DNA of 64,000 bases from Synchiropus splendidus (GCF_027744825.2 NC_071335.1:16682501-16746500); one strand, 5' to 3'. Positions 1 through 10,541 are shown, counted from the stretch's first letter. Notes: a model not told the origin generated them from the letters alone. Numbers and translations are program-made.

Positions 1-187
1 CTTTCCCCCGCGACATTTTCGTCAGGTTGTTGGTGCATCACACAATTTTCAAATTTCTCTGGTTTCTCTATAAGCACCACATCTTTTCTTTCAATGATGT
101 GTATATAAAGAACACCAGCAGTTTCGGTGGCCGCAGCCAAGAACGACACAAACGAAAGAAAACCCAACCCGCCGCTTTTGAAAGCAG

Positions 188-228
188 CCAATCAGAAGGA
201 CGCAACGGCACAGCTCCGCCACTATAAG
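188..228 (+). promoter_or_regulatory. H2B promoter (CCAAT + TATA)
   Basis: CCAATCAG at 188-195 and TATAAG at 223-228 stand upstream of the H2B ATG at 279, the usual layout of a replication-dependent histone promoter. The whole 1-278 leader is repeated in inverted orientation at 24533-24813. Confidence 0.75.
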
Positions 229-278
229 AGCGCGAGCTGCGCCGGCAACAGTCACTCTTGCTACTGTCCAGCAGCAAC

Positions 279-653
279 ATGCCTGAACCAGCCAAGTCCG
301 CGCCCAAGAAGGGCTCCAAGAAAGCCGTGACCAAGACCGCCGGCAAAGGAGGCAAAAAGAAGAAGAGGACCAGAAAGGAGAGCTATGCCATCTACGTGTA
401 CAAGGTGCTCAAGCAGGTCCACCCCGACACCGGCATCTCTTCCAAGGCCATGAGCATCATGAACTCGTTCGTCAACGACATCTTCGAGCGCATCGCCGGA
501 GAAGCGTCTCGCCTGGCTCACTACAACAAGCGCTCCACCATCTCTTCCCGGGAGATCCAGACCGCCGTGCGCCTGCTGCTGCCCGGTGAGCTGGCCAAGC
601 ACGCTGTGTCCGAGGGAACAAAGGCCGTCACCAAGTACACCAGCTCCAAGTAA
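279..653 (+). CDS. Histone H2B (copy 1)
   Basis: Core histone that pairs with H2A and forms part of the nucleosome octamer in the nucleus. The frame is intronless and encodes 124 residues, the usual H2B length. It starts [15 protein letters not shown], has the basic tail [27 protein letters not shown] from about residue 27 (quoted here only as a landmark for its lysine-rich part), and ends AVTKYTSSK with the C-terminal lysine that is ubiquitinated in the family. An upstream in-frame ATG at 258 would add seven residues; I chose 279 because the product then matches H2B exactly. A stem-loop follows the stop by 27 nt. The protein is identical to the two other H2B copies in the window. Confidence 0.98.
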   Translation: MPEPAKSAPKKGSKKAVTKTAGKGGKKKKRTRKESYAIYVYKVLKQVHPDTGISSKAMSIMNSFVNDIFERIAGEASRLAHYNKRSTISSREIQTAVRLLLPGELAKHAVSEGTKAVTKYTSSK

Positions 654-680
654 AACGGTCCTCATCCTTCTCATCCCAAC

Positions 681-696
681 GGCTCTTTTCAGAGCC
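681..696 (+). terminator. Histone 3' stem-loop (H2B copy 1)
   Basis: GGCTCTTTTCAGAGCC: a six-base stem and four-base loop identical to the SLBP-binding consensus, followed by ACCCAC. It directs 3' processing without polyadenylation in this gene class. Confidence 0.97.
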
Positions 697-746
697 ACCC
701 ACTGCGTCTGACGAGCTTTAGTGAAGCTACATGCCCTTCGACTCAA

Positions 747-1500
747 GGGCCAGGTACAACTGATGATCTGAACTCACTGATAATGTTGAGCAAGAAACGT
801 GCGACGGCTTCCATTCAGGAATAAGTCAACATGCACCTACCTAAATCAAATGACGTCATCCCCCTTTTACCCATCCCTAACCGCAAACATGCGAGTGAAA
901 GCTGTAATAAGTTTTTGGGCTGTGCTTTCATTTGATGCCAGATATATGTTACACAGCTCGTTAGGACAACAAATCAATGTCCAAACGTGTGTAGCGTTTT
1001 CCTTTATTGAAGTTCCTGCAACACAGTTACGCATCACTAGTCTGCAGGTTCATCCTCGCTAATGAGTGAGATGGACCTGAAGAGTCCACCCGAGCAGCCT
1101 TGAGCCGTCCTTGACATGCCTGACTAAATATCTGCGCCTATTCGCGGATCTGTGCATGCATCCAAAAAGTATTTTCATTTTACAAAATAATACAAAGCGT
1201 TATAAAAATAAATAATAATTGAGGGGTGCCACATATATATTATTTCTTTGCATCATGAATATTGTAGTTTGACACACAAGCTACGACGCTCTCAATCCCC
1301 TATTTATCCTTCATTCCATCTTCAATGAACTTCAACGAATTAACGTAATTTTTTTTTACCAAAATCAACAGCATTTTAGCTCCTACAAATGTAATGGATT
1401 TTCATTTAAATCCCGGAACTTAAAGATGCTGGAAATTGTGGCTGTGGCGCATGATTTGAAAGCTATTCCTCCAATCATGAGTGAAGCTCTTACCATGGAG
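747..1500. other. Spacer between H2B and H3
   Basis: AT-rich spacer. I see no gene, repeat family or RNA here beyond short T runs near 1349. Confidence 0.6.
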
Positions 1501-1516
1501 GCGGAGTGACTTGTCA

Positions 1517-1579
1517 CCAATCAGGACCGGAGCTGTAAAAATGATGTCAGAATGACGATGCTCTTTCGGCGCTTAAAAG
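1517..1579 (+). promoter_or_regulatory. H3 promoter (CCAAT + TATA-like)
   Basis: CCAATCAGG starts at 1517 and a TATA-like TTAAAAG is at 1573-1579, 58 nt upstream of the H3 ATG. The same block recurs inverted upstream of the H3 gene at 23033-23443. Confidence 0.7.
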
Positions 1580-1615
1580 ACAGAGCCTCATCCCCTCAGA
1601 TATCACCTTTTCTGA

Positions 1616-2047
<432 letters not shown>

Positions 2048-2074
2048 ACCCATACGCCGCTCACTCTACACAAC

Positions 2075-2090
2075 GGCTCTTTTCAGAGCC
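2075..2090 (+). terminator. Histone 3' stem-loop (H3 copy 1)
   Basis: GGCTCTTTTCAGAGCC followed by ACACAAC; canonical SLBP-type hairpin. Confidence 0.97.
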
Positions 2091-2108
2091 ACACAACTTC
2101 TCAAATGA

Positions 2109-2631
2109 GTGACGATTCCATTTATAAGGTTGTTGATGGTGGTGTTAAGCCATAACTGAATAATAGACTGCAGCAGCGACAGTATTGAGCAGTCCTTCTG
2201 AAATAGTGGGGCAGAGAGATACTAGGAGGGCCGCATGTGATTTCAGACAATAATCTGTTACAGACAAAATCAGTTATTCTTGTCATTCTCTTTAAAGCAA
2301 ACAAGGATACACTGTTATGCAGAGGTGGACTTACAATTTTATAGACAAATAATCCTGACTTTTAACCCTTTGAGTGCTGATGAATGGGATATCGACCGCT
2401 GCAGAGTTCCAGTCAAGAACTAGAGTTGTCAGATTTCCTACACCCCGCATGGCCCGTTTAAGACCAAAGCAGAGCCAAATCCACGCATAATAAATATGCA
2501 AGTTTGATTGTAAACTCAGTTAAATTAAATAAATATAAAAAGTCAGATGACCCCGCTTTGTGGAAAACGCACATTGCCAACTATAGTAGAACTATAGTAG
2601 AATACAGGACAGCTTTTTAGTTGGTTTGGGC
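2109..2631. other. Spacer between convergent H3 and H4
   Basis: Non-coding spacer between two genes whose 3' ends face each other. A short duplicated ACTATAGTAGA motif lies near 2579-2600. Nothing else is recognisable. Confidence 0.55.
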
Positions 2632-2647
2632 GGCTCTTAAAAGAGCC
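2632..2647 (-). terminator. Histone 3' stem-loop (H4 copy 1)
   Basis: On the minus strand GGCTCTTTTAAGAGCC: same stem as the other genes, but the fourth loop base is A rather than C. All three H4 genes share this version. Confidence 0.95.
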
Positions 2648-2675
2648 TTTAGGTTGTAGTTAGTTAGCAATTGGT

Positions 2676-2996
<321 letters not shown>

Positions 2997-3033
2997 CTAT
3001 AGGTGCAAGCTGAAGTGCGCAGAGTTGCCTCCC

Positions 3034-3057
3034 AATATAAAGCCGCATTGCGGACGT
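3034..3057 (-). promoter_or_regulatory. H4 promoter (TATA-like + H4-type GTCCGCAA element)
   Basis: Minus-strand TTTATATT (3034-3041), preceded by ACGTCCGCAATGCGGC (3042-3057). The GTCCG core resembles the H4 Site II / HiNF-P element of vertebrate H4 promoters. The block recurs upstream of the H4 at 28464, and GTCCG recurs upstream of the H4 at 22241. Confidence 0.6.
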
Positions 3058-3654
3058 AGTCGAAGCCAGCCAGTGAGAAAAGGGCGGACTATGACGTCAC
3101 TCAAAAGTTCACGCAAATCTCCTGGTGGTGAGACAGGGATCTCACTCGGACACATGCCGTTATTCAGACGATGAGGTTGAACGCGTACATGGCTACTACT
3201 AGTAAAACTACGACGATGATCGTCTGTTGACTGCATATCCCTGAATAAATATTCTTTCCAGTGTGACTGAGGGGACGGCACCATGGACGTTGCTGTCAAT
3301 AGAATATGTCATCAGCGTGAAATTGAAGCATATATTGCATATTATTTATGCGTGGATATTGCACATGGTATGCTCAAATAAACTGTATGCTGGCTACTTT
3401 GAACACTCCACGATGAGACCTGCGCCATGAACATCTCTACCGGTGAGAGTAAAAGACATGCTATGTGGATAGTGACTGTCGGCAGAATCAGTGGGGAACC
3501 GTTTCGTGAGGACGGGTTATGTTATACATTATAATCATGTCCTGTAGGCTGACCATAATAGTAATAAGTTAAGTATTTACTGAACGAAGAGTAATTAATA
3601 GGAATAATTCAGTGTTTGTAACAAGAAACGTTATCTCGTTAGAGTTGAGTGTGT

Positions 3655-3670
3655 GGCTCTGAAAAGAGCC
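3655..3670 (-). terminator. Histone 3' stem-loop (H3 copy 2)
   Basis: Minus-strand GGCTCTTTTCAGAGCC, 31 nt past the H3 stop codon. Confidence 0.97.
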
Positions 3671-3700
3671 GTTGTGGGGTCCAGTGAGAGGCGTATGGGT

Positions 3701-4126
<426 letters not shown>

Positions 4127-4170
4127 CTACTCTTCCAGAGAAAAATAGTGGCGCATGGGCTGGTGGCTCT

Positions 4171-4234
4171 CTTTTTAAGGGTGTCGCGCGTGACGTCAGT
4201 GTGAGGCGTTACCCCCAACTCCTGTTCCGATTGG
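4171..4234 (-). promoter_or_regulatory. H3 promoter (TATA-like, CRE, CCAAT)
   Basis: On the minus strand: CCAAT at 4230-4234, TGACGTCA at 4191-4198 and CTTAAAAAG at 4171-4179, all within 125 nt of the H3 ATG. Confidence 0.7.
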
Positions 4235-4259
4235 CTATTAATGTTCGACAGATCCACCC

Positions 4260-4660
4260 CGTGGGTTTTGATTGAAGGAATCCGTCCGACTACATTTCAA
4301 ATCTGTTTTGTGTTGGTCGATGCGTGACAGTTGATGGAGATCAGAGCAAAATGTAAAAACCCTTGTTACGTATTTAAGAGTGATGTCTTGAAAGGAAAGT
4401 TGATTTGCTAAGAACAATGACTTTGTTCAAAATCAATAATTGTATTGGCAATAATACATACAACACTGATAATTTCTTATATATAATACATGGATATGTT
4501 CCGTTTTCGAAGTAGCTGCTGGCAGCTAGTAGAGGGAACACACCAAGACCAGGGCCAAGTCCAGTGCAGAATGTGTGAATCAACGCCTTTCTCTGTGTAA
4601 GAACCTCAGACACTTAGTCAAAGTAGTTACTCGTGAACATGGGAGAACGACAAGCTCGTC
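4260..4660. other. Spacer between H3 and H2B (minus strand genes)
   Basis: AT-rich non-coding spacer. No gene or known repeat is recognisable. Confidence 0.5.
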
Positions 4661-4673
4661 AAATGCAGTGGGT

Positions 4674-4689
4674 GGCTCTGAAAAGAGCC
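4674..4689 (-). terminator. Histone 3' stem-loop (H2B copy 2)
   Basis: Minus-strand GGCTCTTTTCAGAGCC, 27 nt past the H2B stop, the same spacing as H2B copy 1. Confidence 0.97.
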
Positions 4690-4716
4690 GTTGGGATGAG
4701 AAGGATGAGGACCGTT

Positions 4717-5091
4717 TTACTTGGAGCTGGTGTACTTGGTGACGGCCTTTGTTCCCTCGGACACGGCGTGCTTGGCCAGCTCACCGGGCAGCAGCAGGCG
4801 CACGGCGGTCTGGATCTCCCGGGAAGAGATGGTGGAGCGCTTGTTGTAGTGAGCCAGGCGAGACGCTTCTCCGGCGATGCGCTCGAAGATGTCGTTGACG
4901 AACGAATTCATGATGCTCATAGCCTTAGACGAGATGCCGGTGTCGGGATGGACCTGCTTGAGCACCTTGTACACGTAGATGGCATAGCTCTCCTTCCTGG
5001 TCCTCTTCTTCTTTTTGCCTCCTTTGCCGGCGGTCTTGGTCACGGCTTTCTTGGAGCCCTTCTTGGGCGCGGACTTGGCTGGTTCAGGCAT
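4717..5091 (-). CDS. Histone H2B (copy 2)
   Basis: Intronless 124-residue H2B, identical in protein to copies 1 and 3 ([15 protein letters not shown] start, TKYTSSK end). The open frame extends 67 codons upstream of this ATG through the promoter, but those codons do not resemble H2B, so the start is placed at 5091. The promoter has TATAAG and CCAAT at spacing similar to copies 1 and 3. An EcoRI-like GAATTC lies within the coding region near 4904, a synonymous difference from the other copies. Confidence 0.97.
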   Translation of the reverse strand: MPEPAKSAPKKGSKKAVTKTAGKGGKKKKRTRKESYAIYVYKVLKQVHPDTGISSKAMSIMNSFVNDIFERIAGEASRLAHYNKRSTISSREIQTAVRLLLPGELAKHAVSEGTKAVTKYTSSK

Positions 5092-5139
5092 GTTGCTGTC
5101 GGACAGTAACGAATGACTGCAACCGGCGCAGCTCGCGGT

Positions 5140-5191
5140 CTTATAGTGGCGGAGATGACGCGCGAGTGTGTCGTTGCCTGTTTCTGATTGG
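5140..5191 (-). promoter_or_regulatory. H2B promoter (TATA + CCAAT)
   Basis: Minus-strand CCAAT at 5187-5191 and TATAAG at 5140-5146. The segment GTTTCTGATTGGCT is shared with the promoter of the H2B at 24158-24532. Confidence 0.7.
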
Positions 5192-5518
5192 CTGCCTTGG
5201 AAAATGGCGGGCTGACTGTCTTTCGTGCTGAGCGCTTTTGTTCTCAAGAGTTGTCGGTTATTTCTGTCTTGAAGACTTGCGCCTCTGCGCATTAATTAAC
5301 TACTTGTGCGCTAAGTTTATGCTACAATGAATGAGAGAAACAACCTTCATTTTATTATTGCAGTTTTGATGCTGCAGCAACTCCACCATAACCTCAAAAA
5401 GTAAAACATAAACAATAAGAATATATATATTTTTAAGTTATGGTCCTGATGAGTTGGCATAGGAAGGTCGAGTATATCATCTTGTGCAGTGAGTTTAACA
5501 TGTACACAGACATTGACT

Positions 5519-6702
5519 TACCATGGTGTTATGTCCTTAATCTATAAAAAGGAGAACCTCACAGCATAAACAATTGGAGGCACCTCACAATGATGAATAT
5601 TGACTACAAGATTTTTGCAAACAGTTTCATGTTAAGATTAAACACAGCCCGAGGAACCAACAAAGAAAGCGAACAAACTTGTGCCGTGAAAGGGAGGCTG
5701 ATGTGGGACAACTTGGCCACTTTACAGGAAATCACAAGCAATGAAAATTATTTTTATGTTTTAGCCCTAGACCAAAAAAAGTCTATTTTTTTATCCAGAG
5801 ATTATTTATTGCATGTTTTTAAAAGCTACGGTTTTAAACAAGATTTTATTGACAAAGTCAAGCTTTTATATGCCCATTCCACCATACAGGATAATGTCAA
5901 CAGGCTTTTAGGCTGAACAGCTTAATGTCGAAAGTGTCATGGCCGACCCCGCCATACTTTTATTTTTGTCATTTTTTGCTCCTGTGTGTCTCTCTTGACA
6001 GTGTCGGGCGCAATCGGCAGCTGCAATCAATTTCCTCTGATGAGCCTCCACCTCTTAAGGAGAAGCTGGACGTTGATGCAGCACCAGATCATGAATGTGT
6101 CTGTGCTGTGGCATGTGTTTGGAGTCCTAGTCTGAACATTTTTTTGGAAACGATTTTTACTTCCTTGTTTGCCCTGTTTTTTTGCCTTTGTGCTTGAGAG
6201 TTTTAGTAAGTTAAATTTTTTTTTTGCTTTCTTGTTTCTTAGTTCCTCGTGCCCGACTTGTTGTCGTTGTGTTTCTGGACTCTTTTGATGCTCCCTGGAT
6301 TTTGGCTGAGCTTGCTCCGTTGGAGTCTCTCTTAGATATTTGTTTGGGCTTGGGCTGCATCCCTTTTGTGTTGGCTCTGCTGTTTTTGTTATTAAACTCT
6401 GTTTGGGGATATATTCACATCAGCCTCTCTATACTTCCTGTGCTTGGGTTCTCCACATTGTCTGTGTCATCACATAAAGAGGGGTGAAGCAAGGCTGCCC
6501 TCTATCAGCAGCATTCTATATTTTAGCAATCAACCCACTATTAAAGATCAAAAAATGACCACAGGTCAACAGGAATCCAGACCCACTGTAAAGACAGAAT
6601 CAATTTCATGGCATATGCTGATGACATTTTGCTGATATTTAAGAGCTAAGCTGAACTGGAGATAATCAACCAGCACCTGAATACGTACGAAAAGGCCTCT
6701 GG
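5519..6702 (+). mobile_element. Old Tx1-like LINE fragment D (reverse transcriptase part), interrupted
   Basis: Homologous to the reverse transcriptase region of the LINEs at 7.5-13.9 kb. The open piece at 5590-5916 reads MMNIDYKIFANS...CAVKGRLMWDNLATLQEI and matches their frame with many substitutions. The match resumes at 6480 (AGGGGTGAAGCAAGGCTG) and includes an AYADDILL-like catalytic motif near 6614-6640, with stop codons between. A 541-bp insert separates the two parts. It lacks the endonuclease, the C-terminal region and the 3' tail. More diverged than copies A and B, so older. Confidence 0.8.
5935..6475. mobile_element. 541-bp insertion of unknown family inside LINE D
   Basis: Sits exactly where the LINE alignment breaks, flanked by AAAG at 5931-5934 and 6476-6479 (4-bp target duplication). 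It begins TGTCATGGCC and ends near ATCACAT, so TG...CA ends are possible. That would fit a solo LTR, but I see no coding sequence, primer site or partner LTR. It is T-rich with an ATTAAA-type signal near 6391. Confidence 0.5.
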
Positions 6703-6967
6703 AGTTGTGTCGGCACCACTCAGTCTGGAGTGACGTTGATGAATCCTTTTGATGTTTTGATATCATTCTTAGTTTTGTGGGATGCTGTTGACACGTAATC
6801 TGGGCCTCTCTTCTGATTGGCTTGCTTGAATTGAAGTTACCTTACCCAACATCACAGCATCTGTTGGATTCAATCTTTCACTAGATACATATTTATTAAG
6901 CACTTTATTCAATAGCACAAGATAACTTGATTCATATAATAAGTAAAATATAATTATTCCCATAACA
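6703..6967. other. Unassigned stretch between LINE fragments
   Basis: No recognised gene. It contains a CTGATTGGCTTGCTTG piece (6812-6827) that recalls the H2B promoter CCAAT region, but the similarity is short and may be chance. Confidence 0.4.
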
Positions 6968-6968
6968 A

Positions 6969-7419
6969 CTGGGAGAGGAAGAGGACAAGGAAGAGGGCAT
7001 TTTTGTGGAATTTCTTGACTTGAACGAGGGAATTGTCTTTATTGAAGAATCTTTGCAAAGAGAGTGAGAACACAGTAGGATCACAGTATGAAGTTGAAAC
7101 TCTCACTGAGAAATTCTCAGCGAACATAAACTTTAATCACAGGATGGGAGGGGTACACAATAACATTGGAGATAACAAGCAAGAATGTAGCAACAACCTT
7201 GTGCATCTGTGAGATGCTCAGTCTGTTCTGATAACAAGGAGGAATGGTTTAACAAAAAAACAATGAGGCAGTCTTCACCAGTAACTTTCCAATAGTCTGA
7301 ACAGTAACGATAATTTTTCCATCAGAGCTCCGCTGAAACACCTCAAGGCGGGACCCCTGGAGACCCGCCGCAGCACCCGATACTCGAGTGGGAGTGGAGC
7401 AGCAGTGGCAACGGATCAT
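6969..7419 (+). mobile_element. LINE X, 5' part (ORF1 C-terminal coding), with a 327-bp insert
   Basis: 6969-6997 and 7325-7419 match two consecutive parts of LINE B ORF1 (10321-10440), the Arg/Gly-rich and Ser-rich tail region. The stretch 6998-7324 does not match and is an insertion. Element X then continues at 13925, after interruption by element B. The copy of GCAACGGATCAT at 7408-7419 is the left target duplication of B. Confidence 0.75.
6998..7324 (-). mobile_element. Insertion of about 327 bp in LINE X, possibly a solo LTR
   Basis: Breaks the ORF1 homology of X. On the minus strand it carries AATAAAG (cttcAATAAAGaca, around 7036-7046) near its 3' end. Possible TG/CA termini are TGTGGA near 7004 and CCATCA near 7324. 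I find no convincing target duplication, so family and ends are uncertain. Confidence 0.35.
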
Positions 7420-7468
7420 TCACTCTCGAGTTTTCACGAGGCCTTCCATGTCTGGAAGAGACATACTT

Positions 7469-7515
7469 CGGTTTCAACGTTTGAACTGCAAGCATGTCTG
7501 GCAGAGGCAAGGGAG
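7469..7515 (+). other. Histone H4 leader and start-codon fragment inside the LINE B leader
   Basis: CGGTTTCAACGTTT (7469-7482) is identical to the leader of the H4 gene at 28153-28464 (28476-28489 there). It is followed by an 11-nt spacer of equal length, then ATGTCTGGCAGAGGCAAGGG (7494-7513), which differs at one base from the H4 start. Taking out LINE A, the frame continues GGAGGG at 9444-9449 and beyond, so about eight H4 codons (MSGRGKGG) are present before ATTTAA ends the frame. This is a fragment only and cannot make H4. Confidence 0.8.
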
Positions 7516-9321
7516 ATATATAAGATTTATAAGAAAGGAGACCCTTACGACATAAACAACTGGAGGCACGTGATGATGATGAACATCGATTATAAGATTT
7601 TAGCTAACATTTTAATGCAGAGGCTCAGCACATCCCTTGACACCATAGTTGAACAAGAGCAAACCTGTGCGGTGAAAGGGAGACTAATGTGGGACAACCT
7701 GGCCACCCTACGTGACATCACTGACACGAAGAGTGATTTTTACGTGTTGACCTTGGATCAGAAAAAAGCCTTTGACTTCTTATCTAGGGATTATTTATGG
7801 CATGTTTTAAGATGTTATGGTTTTAAACAGGATTTTATTGATCAGATCAAACTTTTATATGCTCAGTCCACGGTCCAGGCTAAAGTCAACTGTGTTTTAA
7901 CTGAACAGTTTGATGTTCAAAGAGGGGTGAAGCAAGGCTGTCCCCTATCAGCAGCACTTTACATTTTAGCCATTAACCCCCTCTTAAACAATATAAAAAA
8001 TGACCAGAGATTAAACGGAACTCGGACACAAAGTGGCGAGAGAATCGTGGCCATGGCGTATGCGGACGATATAGTACTGATAATCAATAACCAAGACGAA
8101 CTGGACATAGTCAATGAACACTTGAAGAACTATGAAAAGGCCTCAGGAGCAAAATTAAACCAACACAAAACAGAGGCAGTCTGGTTTGGAAATCCTAATA
8201 ATAAAGTCCCACTTGCTATAAAAGATCAAGCCAAAACTACCATCCTGGGATTAGAGTTCTCCCACACATGCAGCTACAATGACAACTGGAGCGCAAAAGA
8301 AAGGGAAGTGATAGAAGAACTTAGCAAGTGGGAAAACAAGAACACCACTTACAAACTCAGAATTTTAATCATAAAAACATTTGTTTTATCTAAATTAATG
8401 TTCTTAACAAACATATTTCCCCCTCAAGCGCACACTATAAAGAGGTTAAACAAGCTGCTTGTCAATTTTATCTGGGGAACCACCAGAGAGGTGGCAAAGC
8501 GGGAGCTGCTCTTCAAAAGCAGAAAAGGTGGAGGGCTTGGAGCCATGGATGTGCCGCTTAAGCTGCTCATAACCTTTTGCAAAACCATTGCTGCTGGAGT
8601 CCAGCGAAATGCTGTGTGGGTGGGGCACAGATCCAGGTGGGAGAAGAAGAAGGGTAGAGCGAGGAATAACATCCCCTACTATGTTTTAGCATACTCAGAC
8701 TTTAGAGCGAAACATGGGCACCTGCCGATTAACTGGGTCGCAGACTCCAACAAAAAGATCTACAAGATTATATCAAATGATCTTTATGGTGGTTATGTCT
8801 TGTATAAAGGCCTCCAAGCGGAGCATTACGGCACATGCGTTAGGAACATCTTTACCCGGGACATGGCCGAGAGTAAGAGAGACATCATGTGGCTAGTGTC
8901 CGTCGGCAGACTCGCAGTACGGGCTGTTGTAAAGTGGAGTTGCTTTGTTAAGACCAAGTGTTGTCCTGTTGATGGATGCCAGCAGGACGAGACAATTGAC
9001 CACCTGTTGTTGGAGTGTCCTCGGGCCAGAGATGTGTGGGCCAGGATAAAAGACATTGGACTGGATGTGGAGGTCAACCGGAATACAGTGATGTTTGGAA
9101 TCTTTGGTGAGTCCATACCACAACAAAAGAAAGATCTATATTGGTGTGTGATCTCCCATGCGGTGTTCAAGTTGTGGAAGACCAGATGTATGCTGGTCTT
9201 GCATAATAGGGCGACGCCAAGTGACGTCATCGTCAACAAGATAATTGCAGAACTGAAACGGCAGAGGTCCATAGACACAAAAGAAAATGTGCATCGACAA
9301 TGGAATGTTCTATCGTTATGA
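7516..9321 (+). CDS. LINE A ORF2, reverse transcriptase to C-terminus (5' truncated)
   Basis: About 600 codons without a stop. It starts inside the RT fingers (IYKKGDPYDINNWR), then KGRLMWDNLATLRD, the RT core LDQKKAFDFLSRDYLW, RGVKQGCPLSAALYILAINPLL, and the catalytic AYADDIVL (YADD at 8059-8070). A thumb/connection region follows, and a C-terminal Cys/His knuckle CCPVDGC...DHLLLEC at about 8959-9018. The endonuclease and ORF1 are missing, so it cannot move by itself. The frame happens to stay open upstream to a GTG at 7405, but those codons belong to X and the B leader and are not LINE protein. Confidence 0.85.
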   Translation: MYKIYKKGDPYDINNWRHVMMMNIDYKILANILMQRLSTSLDTIVEQEQTCAVKGRLMWDNLATLRDITDTKSDFYVLTLDQKKAFDFLSRDYLWHVLRCYGFKQDFIDQIKLLYAQSTVQAKVNCVLTEQFDVQRGVKQGCPLSAALYILAINPLLNNIKNDQRLNGTRTQSGERIVAMAYADDIVLIINNQDELDIVNEHLKNYEKASGAKLNQHKTEAVWFGNPNNKVPLAIKDQAKTTILGLEFSHTCSYNDNWSAKEREVIEELSKWENKNTTYKLRILIIKTFVLSKLMFLTNIFPPQAHTIKRLNKLLVNFIWGTTREVAKRELLFKSRKGGGLGAMDVPLKLLITFCKTIAAGVQRNAVWVGHRSRWEKKKGRARNNIPYYVLAYSDFRAKHGHLPINWVADSNKKIYKIISNDLYGGYVLYKGLQAEHYGTCVRNIFTRDMAESKRDIMWLVSVGRLAVRAVVKWSCFVKTKCCPVDGCQQDETIDHLLLECPRARDVWARIKDIGLDVEVNRNTVMFGIFGESIPQQKKDLYWCVISHAVFKLWKTRCMLVLHNRATPSDVIVNKIIAELKRQRSIDTKENVHRQWNVLSL

Positions 9322-9439
9322 TGGTCTTATTTCAAAGCAAATGTTTTCATGTGGTGTAAACTGTATCTTACCTCCTTGTTATGATGTGTTAATTATATCC
9401 TTTGTATTAAAATGTTATTTGAATAAAGTAATTTAAAAA
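7516..9439 (+). mobile_element. 5'-truncated Tx1-like LINE A
   Basis: Begins in the reverse transcriptase coding region and runs through the ORF2 stop to a 3' UTR and tail ending AATTTAAAAA. It is flanked by GCAAGGGAG at 7507-7515 and 9440-9448, a 9-bp target duplication. 5' truncation with a target duplication is typical of target-primed reverse transcription. The reading frame is fully open and by eye nearly identical to the equivalent part of B, so insertion looks recent. Confidence 0.88.
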
Positions 9440-9584
9440 GCAAGGGAGGGATTTAACTGACAGCTGCAACCGTTCGAGCACTTGGCCCTGTGAGGGCACC
9501 TTATTCTGTGAGTTTTGGTTTTAACTAAGTAGACACATATCAGCTTGGACTCACATAACACCGAGCCTGGTTTGGGCAAGGAAC

Positions 9585-10541
9585 ATGGCGCCCTTTGGCG
9601 AGCGTTTCACCCAGAACTGGGTGAGACTAAAATACATGGGCGAGGGTGAACCCCCCTCCCGAGATTATGTTAGCAGGGTTTCTTGGAGAAATATAAGCAA
9701 AACTCAGAGTCCGTGAAGTGGAAACCCTGGCAGCTGGACTCATCTGTCACCATTGATGTTGTGAACCTAGTGGTGAAGTTTTGGACCGGAAGGGTCTCGA
9801 ACCACAACGTGTCCACTTTTATTGGTAGATTTTGCACTATCCTCGACGTACCATACAAATCCGTTGATCATTTCGGTATATGGTATGGAGTGAGGAAATA
9901 CTGTGTGAAGCTGCAGAACCTCGGCTCTGACTACGTCATCCCCAACACGGTCTCCCTTGGGCGATACAGTGGACGCATCTTCTACCCCGGTCAGGTGACC
10001 AAGTGCTTTGTCTGCAACAGTACAGAACACCAGGTCAAAGACTGCCAAGAGGTGAAGTGCTGGAAGTGTGGAGGTCTGGGTCACAAGGCCAAGGAGTGCA
10101 CTAAGACCGCGGAATGTAGCCTGTGTGGGGGAGGACACACTTACTTCCAGTGTCCAAAGTCGTACAGTAGCATCGCCAAGAGCCAGAAACGGAGGACAGA
10201 AACGGCGCAGGCTGCCCGCAATGCACCGACATCTCCGCCAGAGGGCGCCGACACACCAGCCTTTCCTCCTGCGAAGCAGAACACTCAGAGGATCAACTGC
10301 GCGGCCAATGCAGGCGACGTCTGGGAGAGGAAGAGGACTTGGAAGAGGGAGCTTCGCTGGAACACCTCAGAGCGGGACCTCAGGAGATCCACCGCAGCGC
10401 CCGAACCCTTCCCCGAGTGGCAGTGGAGCAGCAGTAGCAACGGAGCGTCAGCGGAGCCAGTCAATCCAGGCTACGGAGGTGGAACTTCCATCGACCACCG
10501 ACGAGTCGGACAGCGAGGATGATGGAAATACGACTCGGTAA
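9585..10541 (+). pseudogene. LINE B ORF1 (zinc-knuckle nucleic-acid-binding protein), frameshifted
   Basis: ATG at 9585 opens MAPFGERFTQNWVRLKYMGEG and runs to a stop near 9714. The homologous reading continues in another frame from about 9690 (FLEKYKQNSESVKWKPW), so there is one frameshift there. Three CCHC zinc knuckles follow at about 10010-10155: CFVCNSTEHQVKDC, CWKCGGLGHKAKEC and CSLCGGGHTYFQC. A second frame change around 10270-10330 leads to the Arg/Gly-rich segment and an acidic end (TDESDSEDDGNTTR) stopping at 10541. The knuckles and ORF layout match Tx1-type ORF1 proteins, which bind the element RNA. Not functional as it stands. Confidence 0.8.

Noticed and set aside
261..746. Long antisense open frames over H2B, H3, H2A, H4 and H1 (e.g. 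161, 183, 179, 152 codons)
   Set aside because: They mirror the strong codon bias of the histone genes on the other strand; sequences are Gly/Leu/Val-rich without family similarity.
7448..7460. ATGTCTGGAAGAG, identical to the start of the H2A at 29569
   Set aside because: Only 13 bases, with no shared leader before it or coding after it. Noted because it lies 46 nt from the H4 fragment, but not supported as a second histone piece.
7405..7515. N-terminal extension of the 638-codon frame at 7405
   Set aside because: Starts at GTG and runs through element X and the LINE B leader; in frame with LINE A ORF2 only by chance.
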